Of a stretch of DNA of 64,000 nt, positions 44,078 to 51,278 are shown piece by piece. The position numbers and the translations under genes are program-made. The notes beneath the pieces are model-generated. The model was given only the letters and a program-made list of their open reading frames with translations, had not been told where the DNA came from and made no database searches. The stretch comes from Paracoccaceae bacterium (GTDB taxonomy: Bacteria > Pseudomonadota > Alphaproteobacteria > Rhodobacterales > Rhodobacteraceae). The DNA lies in the NCBI GenBank assembly GCA_013003075.1, contig JABDLJ010000004.1, forward strand, positions 159,046 through 223,045, read 5' to 3'. The stretch's first letter is position 1, and each line of letters starts with the position of its first letter.

Positions 44078-44575
44078 TCATTTGTCTTTGAGTTCACGCA
44101 TCCTTGCATAGTCCGTGTGGGTTGCGATCCGGTTTGCGACGGTCCGCCCCTTTGGATCCAAGAGGCGATACCGACCACCGCGAATTCGTTCCTCCCATCC
44201 GTTCGAGTACATGATCAAGATGTTCTGGACGGATGCTGATCCTGACGGACCACTGATGCCGCTATTGTCTTTGCCGGGTTCGTTGCTCTCGCTGCCGCTG
44301 CCGCTGTTATTGCTGCCGCTGCTGCTGTTGTCATCATCATCATCGTCATCATCGTCATCATCGTCATCATCGTCATCATCGTCATCGTCATCGTCGTCAT
44401 CGTCGTCATCCCGTCCATCGCCATCCTTGCCCGGCCCACTCTCGGCAAGCACTCTAAGCCTGTCGAGGTGAAGCCCCGAATCTGGGTCAAATGAAAAACG
44501 TACCGGGGCCGTCACAAAAGCGAGAACCAGAAATATCTGGATCAAGCAGAGCCCGGTATTGAGACGGCTGTGCAT
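44078..44575 (-). CDS. Secreted protein with a 27-residue poly-aspartate tract
   Basis: A 165-residue protein. The N-terminal hydrophobic signal (about 8-24, L-I-Q-I-F-L-V-L-A-F-V) is followed by a short spacer, 27 consecutive Asp residues, a Ser/Gly/Asn linker (S-S-S-G-S-N-N-S-G-S-G-S) and a C-terminal region of about 50 residues (I-L-I-M-Y-S-N-G-W-E-E-R-I-R-G-G-R-Y-R-L-L-D) that looks folded and resembles small beta-type PepSY-like repeats. The Asp run should bind Ca2+/Mg2+ or basic surfaces in the periplasm. It is last in the DUF4956-VTC operon (144-bp gap). The antisense poly-Ser frame is discounted. Confidence 0.75.
   Translation of the reverse strand: MHSRLNTGLCLIQIFLVLAFVTAPVRFSFDPDSGLHLDRLRVLAESGPGKDGDGRDDDDDDDDDDDDDDDDDDDDDDDDDDDNSSSGSNNSGSGSESNEPGKDNSGISGPSGSASVQNILIMYSNGWEERIRGGRYRLLDPKGRTVANRIATHTDYARMRELKDK
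44330..44410. repeat. GAT/GAC trinucleotide microsatellite coding for poly-Asp
   Basis: Twenty-seven consecutive triplets (plus strand ATC/GTC, minus strand GAT/GAC), partly organised as a 9-bp GTCATCATC unit. Slippage would change tract length without breaking the frame. Confidence 0.92.
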
Positions 44576-44719
44576 CTTGTCTGCGTCCTTGAGGAGCTAT
44601 GGACCATCGCCACGACTACCGCATCTACCGCACAATTGCATTGGACGATGGTCGGGTGTTTTGTCGCTCGCCGCCTTTTTTGCCGCACCGGGCATCGCGC
44701 GGACGGGGACCGAGCCCGC

Positions 44720-45598
44720 TCAGGCCGCCCGTCTTCCGCTCAGATGACCGGGCGCTGCGACGTTCAGGCGAAGTTCTGGGCGGATCTCCGAGCACCCGCC
44801 GCCAGGACGTCCCGAAGCGATTAGGCCAAGTTTTCGCATCGTCGGCAGAAAGCGGTTGTAGCGGTCCACTTCTCCCATGGCCGCCATGGCAATGCAGTAC
44901 TTAGAGCACTTCTTGGTTGGCCGCTGTTTTGCGCGGCGCAACTGGGCGTCGGCAAATCCGCGCCCCAGGGCAGATTTCGCCTCTACGATGAAGACATCCG
45001 TGCCAAGCGACATGGTACCGTTTTTGGTCTGGAAGCGAAGGTCGGTGTCGATCGTCATCCGCTCGCCACCAGTTTTGGCCACCAGCGTGATCCGCTTGTA
45101 GCGAATGTCCATCGCTGCCTTCAGGTCGTATTCAAAGGGCTTTTCATACTGACCACAATACGTATGCCTGGCAAAGCGCATCGCTTCGTCTGAAAGCTGC
45201 TCTACCGGCTCTGCGTCCTGCGGAAGGCGGAACTTCTCGGTCATGCCGCGCTTTCCCTTCACCTTCACTTCCAGAAAGCTCAGGCCCGCATCGGCATAGC
45301 GCCGGACCCGCACCTTGAACCCCTTGCGCAAGCCCTGATGGTGCTCGAAATAGGCGCTGCGCTCGGCATCATCGAAATAGCGTGTGTCGTAGGTGAAAGC
45401 GCGCCGCTGATCGATGTCGAGAATTCTGAACTCACCCTGCAGCGCCGGAACGAGGCTTTGCAGCGCGGCGCGAGGAACGACGTACTTGTTGTCGATGCGG
45501 GACAGCATTTCGGCTGTTTCGTTCAGCTCCTGAAGGGATATCGGAGAGAAATCGCTGATCAACCAGTCCAGGTCAAGATTGGGGTCGTGAATAGACAT
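44720..45598 (-). CDS. VTC-domain protein (polyphosphate polymerase-like)
   Basis: A 292-residue cytoplasmic protein with the VTC/CYTH-like triphosphate tunnel: R-I-D-N-K-Y-V-V near 34-41, F-K-V-R-V-R-R-Y, F-L-E-V-K-V-K-G-K-R basic strand, and the acidic F-I-V-E-A-K-S strand. In yeast Vtc4 this fold synthesises polyphosphate from ATP; bacterial members paired with DUF4956 proteins are uncharacterised. The start has GAGGAG 7 nt upstream. It follows the DUF4956 gene by 11 bp. Confidence 0.87.
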   Translation of the reverse strand: MSIHDPNLDLDWLISDFSPISLQELNETAEMLSRIDNKYVVPRAALQSLVPALQGEFRILDIDQRRAFTYDTRYFDDAERSAYFEHHQGLRKGFKVRVRRYADAGLSFLEVKVKGKRGMTEKFRLPQDAEPVEQLSDEAMRFARHTYCGQYEKPFEYDLKAAMDIRYKRITLVAKTGGERMTIDTDLRFQTKNGTMSLGTDVFIVEAKSALGRGFADAQLRRAKQRPTKKCSKYCIAMAAMGEVDRYNRFLPTMRKLGLIASGRPGGGCSEIRPELRLNVAAPGHLSGRRAA

Positions 45599-45609
45599 CT
45601 CGAGGCTCC

Positions 45610-46191
45610 TCATGCGCGGAAGAAGACGTTGATACGGGCAAGATCGTTGACGTAGTTCAGTTCGATGACCTGAAAGGTCATCACCTCGACGCCAAGGCGT
45701 GCGGACAGATCTGCGCGCATCTTCTCGGTGTCGGACAAAGCGTGGCTTTCGATATGATCGAGCGTAAGTTTGGCGCTGCTGACCGACTGCAGAATACGCG
45801 GGTTGTCCAAGACCCAGGCACCGATCAGCACGAAAACGACGATCACAATGACGAAGGGCAACCCAGTTCCCTGAACCGAACAGATGACCGCAAGCGCGAT
45901 GGCGCCGAAGAAGTAGGAAATCTCGGATTTCGAAATCTGTTCCGAGCGCAGGCTGAACAGCGCCAGAATGGCAAAAAGCCCAAATCCGGCAGCAATGCTG
46001 AATTCCACGCTGGAAAGAATGGTGAGAACCGCAAACGCGAAGATGTTGAACATCGACGCCGTCGTCGCCAGCTCTTTGTCGCGATATCGGCGGTAGAACA
46101 TGCCGAACAACAACAAGACCATCGCCACGGTATTGATTGCAAACCGCGCGACCAATTCCCAAATCGGATCGCTCCAATTCATTGATTCCAT
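45610..46191 (-). CDS. DUF4956 membrane protein
   Basis: A 193-residue protein. About four helices in the first 125 residues (A-M-V-L-L-L-F-G-M-F-Y; F-A-F-A-V-L-T-I-L; F-G-L-F-A-I-L-A-L-F-S-L-R-S-E family core; V-I-V-I-V-V-F-V-L) precede a soluble ferredoxin-like C-terminal domain. DUF4956 genes are regularly adjacent to VTC-domain genes, which suggests that the membrane protein moves or anchors the product. It is the first gene of the operon; M4 is an alternative start. Confidence 0.87.
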   Translation of the reverse strand: MESMNWSDPIWELVARFAINTVAMVLLLFGMFYRRYRDKELATTASMFNIFAFAVLTILSSVEFSIAAGFGLFAILALFSLRSEQISKSEISYFFGAIALAVICSVQGTGLPFVIVIVVFVLIGAWVLDNPRILQSVSSAKLTLDHIESHALSDTEKMRADLSARLGVEVMTFQVIELNYVNDLARINVFFRA

Positions 46192-46388
46192 TCTTTATTC
46201 ACTCCCGTCGAAGGCGCACGCGCCATGATCTCTTACAGACCTGTCATGAAACACCTGCGGTGAATGCCGACCTGTGTCCGGCAGAGACTCAGACCAAGGG
46301 CTGATTCGAATTGCGACCAGATTTCAGAGAGATGACATGGCCAAGCGCCAAAGCGATGCGAACGACGATTCTAAGCCCAAAACCCAAA

Positions 46389-46408
46389 GGGCCGGCGAAA
46401 GCCGGCCC
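46389..46408 (-). terminator. Hairpin with GNRA-type loop downstream of the 169-aa gene
   Basis: The stem GGGCCGGC/GCCGGCCC is a perfect 8 bp with a 4-nt loop (GAAA on plus, TTTC on minus). On the minus strand it is followed by TTTGGGTTTT, giving a plausible intrinsic terminator for the minus-strand gene that ends 77 bp upstream. It also separates that gene from the DUF4956 operon. Confidence 0.55.
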
Positions 46409-46484
46409 CGGCCGCGTCTCCGGCGAAGCGCACCGAAAAACCGCTTCACGGTCTTGCCGCGCAGCGCGCCGCGCGGCATCTTGG

Positions 46485-46994
46485 TCAATTGAGCGCGGCG
46501 GTCGTCAGAAAGCCAAACGGCGTCTGCATCAAGTCGGTGCCCTTGAAGTCGATGGATCGGTAGACCCCGTCGGTAAGGTATACGACCGTAAGGGCTTTCT
46601 TTCCTTTGCGATCGCGAACCAGAACGATGCCGCGGTCGGCTTTCGCGGCCTGCTGCAAGAAATGCCGAATGCGGAAATTCGCCGGATTTGGGGTCACGTC
46701 AAATCTCTCGGCCCGGCGCAACCAGTACGTTGCCGCATTGATGTGATCTTGGCTCATTTTCATCGTCCCGGTATAGGACCGTTTGCGTTCCTTGCCCTTG
46801 ATCCGATAGCTCGTTTGGCCGCTTCTTTCGTTGATTTTGCATCCTGTCACGGTTGCCGTCGAGTAGGAGAACTCTGCTTTGTTGGCTGCGGCTATGACAC
46901 AACGTGTGGCTGTCTGGGCGGTTGCGGACGTCGCCACAAGCAGTGCAACCGCCACGGCCGAAAAGCGAAGCAGCTCGCGAATATGACGTTTCAT
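46485..46994 (-). CDS. Secreted hypothetical protein, 169 aa
   Basis: Starts M-K-R-H-I-R-E-L-L-R-F with a signal peptide cleaved after A-T-A-Q. The mature part is basic and has two Cys (T-R-C-V-I and T-G-C-K-I), a K-G-K-E-R-K-R-S-Y-T-G strand and a C-terminal beta-rich region (V-V-Y-L-T-D-G-V-Y-R-S-I-D-F). No family is recognised. The start is fixed by the signal peptide; the longer frame upstream lacks any leader logic. It has its own terminator-like hairpin. Confidence 0.72.
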   Translation of the reverse strand: MKRHIRELLRFSAVAVALLVATSATAQTATRCVIAAANKAEFSYSTATVTGCKINERSGQTSYRIKGKERKRSYTGTMKMSQDHINAATYWLRRAERFDVTPNPANFRIRHFLQQAAKADRGIVLVRDRKGKKALTVVYLTDGVYRSIDFKGTDLMQTPFGFLTTAALN

Positions 46995-47339
46995 GGCACA
47001 TTCCCTTCTTTGGAACTGGGCAAGGCCCCTTGCGCTGCCGATCAAGATGCGCAACGAGGGCTTGGCGTTTAAAATTTCGTCAAGGATGTCGTGTTTCTGC
47101 GGGGTGTGAAATCGACTTGCGTCGTGCCGAAACTCAGACCAACGGCTGAAAGCTTCACCGGTCATCAGCGTGCGTTTCGGTTCCAGGTCTCGGCTGCGGT
47201 CATGCTGAGTTCGCGCAAATCCGCCCCCTTGATTGCAGGCGCTTGGGGCTATCAGCGGTCATCCGCAGGTTTCGAACACGAAGCTGGCCTTGCCGTGTCT
47301 CAAGCCGTATTTTGCGGCCAATGCGGGCTACCGGCTGGT
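46995..47339. other. Intergenic, no gene seen
   Basis: A 345-bp spacer upstream of the secreted-protein gene and downstream of the dehydrogenase gene. Weak frames on the plus strand overlap the end of the dehydrogenase gene antisense and have no ribosome binding site. Confidence 0.35.
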
Positions 47340-48380
47340 TCAGAACGGCGCCGTGATGCCGAGCGGGTACGCCTTTTTGCGCAACTCATTTGCGGTCTCG
47401 TTGGGAAGGTCGATGCCGATCTGTCGCAGCAGGACATCTGACTTCGCCTCGATTTCTCCGGGGTAGTGAATTTCTGGAACATCGTCCCGTCTGGGAGTGG
47501 CCTTGAGGTCGGCGATCATCCGATCCATGTCGGCATTGAACTCGGCCAGGGGGCGACAGGCAGTGATATCGATCGCCATTACCATATGTCCGACACCGCT
47601 TTTGCCGTCAGGCACGTAGGGCCCAACGACGGAGCGTCCGAAATGGCTGCCCGTAAGAACGCCTGAAAGCATGTCCATTGCGATCGAAATGGCGTAACCC
47701 TTGTGCCCGCCCATCGGCAAAATGGTGCCTGCGATGCCTTCTGCGGGATCGACCGTGGCGTTGCCTTGCACGTCGATTGCCCAAGAGGCGGGAATTTCCT
47801 CACCGCGCTGTCTGGCCAGATACAGCTTGCCCCGCGCCACAGCGGTGTTTGCAATATCCAGCATCATGGGGGGGTGCGACCCGGCAGGGGCCGCCCAGGA
47901 CCAGGGGTTGTTGCCCACCCGCTTTTCAACTCCGCCCCATGGCGCCATGGCCGGGCTCGCGTTGGTGGAAATGAACCCGACGCATCCAGCCTCTGCTGCC
48001 ATTCGGGTGAAATACATCGCGGTCCCGAAATGGCCGGAATTCCGCACGGCAACTGCGCCAATTCCGTGAGTTCGTGCAAGTGTGATGGCGTGTGTCATCG
48101 CTGCCTTGGCAACGAGCTGCCCCATACCGCCTTGCCCGTCCATCGTGCAGATGGCTCCCAGGCCGGGGGTCGTCTTCGGCTGGACATTGCCGTTCATCGC
48201 GCCGCTCTGCAAGCGAGCGGCATACCAGAAGATGCGCATGACTCCGTGCGACTGATGCCCCCAAAGATCCGCCTGCACCAGCGTGTCGGCGACCAGGTCG
48301 GCGGCCTCGGCAGCGACCCCCATCGCCCGATAGCACTGCGATGCGAAACTCCGCAGCACGTCGTGTTGTACGATCGGCAT
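47340..48380 (-). CDS. Ldh_2 family NAD(P)-dependent malate/lactate-type dehydrogenase
   Basis: A 346-residue oxidoreductase of the malate/L-sulfolactate/ureidoglycolate dehydrogenase family. Its features are G-H-Q-S-H-G-V-M-R near 41-49 (usual D-x-x-G-H-x-S-H-G), G-A-V-A-V-R-N-S-G-H-F-G, and G-G-H-K-G-Y-A-I-S-I-A-M-D-M-L-S-G-V-L-T-G. It oxidises a 2-hydroxy acid; the exact substrate cannot be set from sequence. A cupin gene lies 5 bp upstream on the same strand, so the two probably form an operon for a small catabolic step. Confidence 0.88.
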   Translation of the reverse strand: MPIVQHDVLRSFASQCYRAMGVAAEAADLVADTLVQADLWGHQSHGVMRIFWYAARLQSGAMNGNVQPKTTPGLGAICTMDGQGGMGQLVAKAAMTHAITLARTHGIGAVAVRNSGHFGTAMYFTRMAAEAGCVGFISTNASPAMAPWGGVEKRVGNNPWSWAAPAGSHPPMMLDIANTAVARGKLYLARQRGEEIPASWAIDVQGNATVDPAEGIAGTILPMGGHKGYAISIAMDMLSGVLTGSHFGRSVVGPYVPDGKSGVGHMVMAIDITACRPLAEFNADMDRMIADLKATPRRDDVPEIHYPGEIEAKSDVLLRQIGIDLPNETANELRKKAYPLGITAPF

Positions 48381-48385
48381 CGAAT

Positions 48386-48799
48386 TCAGCCATCCTGCCG
48401 ATGTTCAGCGACAACGAGGCCGGTCTCGCCGCTCTCTACCAAAGTGCGGGTGGCATTGACCGAGCCATAGGTCCAGAAGATCCGCAAGGGAACGGTCTTG
48501 GAGGGATTGATGAACCTGTGCGGCAGATTTTCGGGCAGCCAGGTCACGTCACCTGACTTGGCCTCGAAAAATGCGCCATCCACCTCGACCCTGGCCGTGC
48601 CTGAAACGACCAGCACGCTTTCCTCGCAATTGTGATAATGCAGCGGAATGGCCGCTTTGGGCGGAATGACCGTGAAACCGTTCAGAAATGAACAGCTGAC
48701 GCATTGCGGAGTGACCATCTGCGTGGTCCGGGCCCCTCCGGCGCGTTGGATCGACGGTCGCTCCGCCTCGCGCAAGTGGGCATATCCAGGCTTGGTCAT
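48386..48799 (-). CDS. Cupin domain protein
   Basis: A 137-residue single-domain cupin with metal-binding motif 1 P-L-H-Y-H-N-C-E-E-S-V-L-V-V-S-G (His-His-Glu) and motif 2 P-E-N-L-P-H-R-F-I-N (His). It is probably an isomerase, lyase or binding protein for the substrate of the adjacent dehydrogenase. The start M-T-K-P-G-Y-A-H has GGGAG at 11 nt. An upstream extension was rejected for want of similarity. Confidence 0.82.
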   Translation of the reverse strand: MTKPGYAHLREAERPSIQRAGGARTTQMVTPQCVSCSFLNGFTVIPPKAAIPLHYHNCEESVLVVSGTARVEVDGAFFEAKSGDVTWLPENLPHRFINPSKTVPLRIFWTYGSVNATRTLVESGETGLVVAEHRQDG

Positions 48800-49061
48800 C
48801 TTGATCGGCGCTCCCTGAGGCGGGACGATACATGCGCGCCAGCCTGGCCGCAACAATCGGCGCCGCTGGACCCGCGCATGGCTCTGCACACTCGGTAAAG
48901 AAAGACCTGCTTAAGAAGACCTGCTCGGGGGGGCATGATTTTTTCGGCTTTGCCGTCGTGCAAGCCGACGCACGTATGGTCGGTGCCCCTGTGGGCAATT
49001 CCAGCCGATCAACGCGCGACCGTCGCGGGGCTGTGCGAACACCCCTTACAAACCATCCCTA
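48800..49061. other. Spacer between cupin operon and IS5 remnant
   Basis: It includes a perfect 10-bp direct repeat AAGACCTGCT (48902-48911 and 48916-48925), 103-126 bp upstream of the cupin start on its promoter side. This could be a regulator site. No gene is seen. Confidence 0.4.
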
Positions 49062-49346
49062 GGGTCAGGACCCATTGATTTCCGGTGATCCGCGTGATTC
49101 ACCGCTGAAAAAACGAGCGGTGACATGTCTGATCTTTTCTGGTTGAGCGAAGCGCAATTGGCGCGTTTGAAGCCCTATTTTCCGAAGTCCCACGGCAAAC
49201 CACGCGTTGATGATCGACGCGTACTGAGCGGGATTATCTTTATCAATCGCAATGGCTTACGGTGGCGTGATGCGCCCAGGGATTACGGCCCTCACAAGAC
49301 GCTTTATAAACGTTGGAAGCGGTGGAGCGATAAGGGCATCTTCGCG
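49062..49346 (+). mobile_element. IS5-family insertion sequence, 5' remnant
   Basis: Begins with an IS-like end GGGTCAGGACCC. The transposase start from 49125 (M-S-D-L-F-W-L-S-E-A-Q-L-A-R-L-K-P-Y-F-P) continues through G-I-I-F-I-N-R-N-G-L-R-W-R-D-A-P and K-R-W-S-D-K-G-I-F, the N-terminal domain of IS5/IS427-type transposases. After about 73 residues similarity ends and the frame runs into unrelated sequence. The DDE domain and right end are missing, so the element is dead. Confidence 0.85.
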
Positions 49347-49508
49347 ACCAGCTCCGGCACAGCCGAGCGTGCACCGCTGGCCGCACCGCGCCAAGGGGAC
49401 AGCACCGCACGAGCCAAGCGCGGCCCACCCGCGCCGCTGCTTGGCGCAGGGTTCAGCGAACCGCGATTCGAGGCGTGGAGGTTTGATGGGTGCAAGCGGC
49501 GAGGGCCA

Positions 49509-49685
49509 GTGCTTGATCTTGACCACAACCCGCCGCGCGTCGTCCGCATGGTAGGCTGGCGCGTCTGCATGAGCTGCGCGTCACCGTTCTGGTCGGTGGA
49601 TGTGGTCAAGGTTCGCATGTGCGAGAACTGCAAGCTGCCCCCTCCGGGTCAGCGCGGACGCAACGGTAGAAAGAGGTCATCATAG
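49509..49685 (+). CDS. Small zinc-ribbon protein
   Basis: A 58-residue candidate from a GTG preceded by GGCGAGGG. It has two C-x2-C pairs (C-M-S-C and C-E-N-C, 14 residues apart) around F-W-S-V-D-V-V-K-V-R-M, and a basic C-terminus. Proteins of this look accompany mobile elements in Rhodobacteraceae. The frame is continuous with the broken transposase, so part of its original N-terminus may have been lost; an internal ATG at 49548 is an alternative start. Confidence 0.5.
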   Translation: MLDLDHNPPRVVRMVGWRVCMSCASPFWSVDVVKVRMCENCKLPPPGQRGRNGRKRSS

Positions 49686-49809
49686 CTGTGGCGCTAGGAG
49701 TTGGCTTCGCCACGGCACGCGGTTAGCCAGCCGCGCGAGGTATAGCGGTTCAGTCCCTCGTAAAACACAACAGCCGCAGTCAGGGCAGGGTAACTCCTTT
49801 CCCCGTGAC

Positions 49810-49852
49810 CTGTAGAAGCGCCTCGGGACATGCGTCCGGGGCGCTTCTACAG
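49810..49852. other. Long near-perfect hairpin
   Basis: CTGTAGAAGCGCC (49810-49822) pairs perfectly with GGCGCTTCTACAG (49840-49852). The loop region itself pairs again (GGAC/GTCC around ATGC), giving roughly 18 bp of stem. No T-run follows on either strand. It could be a mobile-element end, a small structured RNA or a bidirectional terminator core. It lies 68 bp upstream of the nuclease-like gene. Confidence 0.7.
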
Positions 49853-49919
49853 CATAAAGAATTGAGGTAAGTTGTGGAGATTAACCCAATGTTCCAAAAC
49901 GAACTAACGGTACTTTCCA

Positions 49920-51011
49920 ATGGCAAATCCCAAGGACGGGAAGCACGTCAAATTCAAGATTAACACGACCCAAGAGTTCTTGGATAGCCGCGGGTTGACC
50001 ATCGATAAACTGAAAGAATCCTTATCGGTGCTTGCCGAAATTTTTGGGCTTAAGTACGAGCGCCTCTTTCCTACGAAAATTAGTTCAGAGCATATCGACC
50101 GGATTTTGCATGTATCCGAACTGCTAGGACCTCTTCGTCAACTGCCCGGTTTTAACCGCCACATAAAGCTATACGACAAGAACAACTTCGACGACCACTT
50201 GTTCGCCGCAAGAACAGCTTCATGGCTGGTCGGGCAGGGAATTTCGGTGGAGTTTGAGCCGGTCACCGCTGTTGATCAGAAGGATCCAGATCTCAAATGC
50301 GAAAGAGATGGCGGTCCGACCGTTTACGTCGAATGCAAGAGAATGCGGACCGACAAGTTCTTCGACTTGGATGCAAAGCAATCTCTCGCCGACCTAATCT
50401 ATGAAAACTTGCCAACCTGCGATCAATTGAGCTTCTACCTTCACCACGAAGGTTCTGCAGACAAAGTTCGCCAGCTCGTGCCTGATAAGAACTTTGCGCC
50501 CATGATTTTTGCCGCCGGATTGAACGCTGAGGATTCGGATGTGAATGTGGAAGGTGAGTTCAGGGTAAACGTGCTTCGAAGGCCTGCAATAATCGGCTCC
50601 GAGGAAGATTTTTTAACTGTCACTGCTGGAGGTTGGCTCCAAGATGTTTACAGCGGCGTGCGACTACCGGGTTACTTCTTCATGAGAGGGGGACGCAGCA
50701 TCGGTGTTCACGGGCCGCCGCCGGACTACTCGAATCTCCTCAACAACAAGCGTCATAAGAGTAAGCAGCAATCTATTCCCGGGTCCGCCTATGTCGTCAT
50801 CATGCAGGATGAGGACTTTTTGGGTGATCCCGAAGAACATGAGCGCTTCTTCAGGAGAGTGTGGTTGACTGTAGAAAATTCGGAGTTCAGCGGAATTGGT
50901 GTGCTCGGCTTTGCTCATATGCCGGATGAACCGAGCGACCCCAAGTTCCGCTTTTCATTGAACCCAGATGCGGCCTGTCCGCTGCCTGAGGATTTTTTCG
51001 AGCCAAGTTGA
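49920..51011 (+). CDS. PD-(D/E)XK nuclease-like protein, function unknown
   Basis: A 363-residue protein. A helical N-terminus (1-95) precedes a restriction-endonuclease-like core: helix F-A-A-R-T-A-S-W-L-V-G-Q-G, strand I-S-V-E-F-E-P, the D-P-D-L-K motif (D124) and V-Y-V-E-C-K-R (E138-x-K140), the spacing of PD-(D/E)XK active sites. Base composition and codon use are visibly AT-richer than flanking genes, pointing to recent acquisition. No methyltransferase or helicase partner lies nearby. It sits between IS5 debris and the 3' end of tRNA-Asn, a usual integration spot. A role in defence or DNA processing is an inference. Confidence 0.65.
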   Translation: MANPKDGKHVKFKINTTQEFLDSRGLTIDKLKESLSVLAEIFGLKYERLFPTKISSEHIDRILHVSELLGPLRQLPGFNRHIKLYDKNNFDDHLFAARTASWLVGQGISVEFEPVTAVDQKDPDLKCERDGGPTVYVECKRMRTDKFFDLDAKQSLADLIYENLPTCDQLSFYLHHEGSADKVRQLVPDKNFAPMIFAAGLNAEDSDVNVEGEFRVNVLRRPAIIGSEEDFLTVTAGGWLQDVYSGVRLPGYFFMRGGRSIGVHGPPPDYSNLLNNKRHKSKQQSIPGSAYVVIMQDEDFLGDPEEHERFFRRVWLTVENSEFSGIGVLGFAHMPDEPSDPKFRFSLNPDAACPLPEDFFEPS

Positions 51012-51120
51012 TGGTCGGATCGTGCGATATTTCCCCGCTTACGATCAGTTTATCGAGATCCGAGACCTGAATCGGAATTGTACGGACGCTTCGCTAAGTA
51101 TATAACTTTATTGAGATTTA

Positions 51121-51195
51121 TGGCTCCGGCGGTAGGGATCGAACCTACGACCAATTGATTAACAGTCAACTGCTCTACCGCTGAGCTACGCCGGA
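51121..51195 (-). tRNA. tRNA-Asn (GTT)
   Basis: The minus strand folds as a complete cloverleaf: acceptor TCCGGCG, D-arm GCTC...GAGC, anticodon loop CTGTTAA, T-arm with GGTTCGATCC, and encoded CCA at the 3' end. The 3' end faces the foreign nuclease-like gene. Confidence 0.97.
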
Positions 51196-51278
51196 ATACC
51201 GGGGGCTCGTATAGCAACAGCGATGCACCGCGTCCAGAGGGTTTGGCGCAAAATTCGCGGGCGTGCCGGCGCGCTGGT

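Noticed and set aside
44330..44410. CRISPR-like regular repeat
   Set aside because: It is a coding trinucleotide run without spacers.
44115..44471. Plus-strand frame with a poly-serine run
   Set aside because: It is the antisense reading of the Asp microsatellite; the minus frame has signal peptide, ribosome binding site and operon context.
44599..44904. 101-codon plus-strand frame with a good GAGGAG site
   Set aside because: Lies antisense to the end of the VTC gene, with Arg/Pro/Ser-rich composition and no domain; the site is probably chance.
49062..49346. Complete, active IS5 element
   Set aside because: Only the left end and first 73 transposase codons exist; no DDE domain or right terminal repeat.
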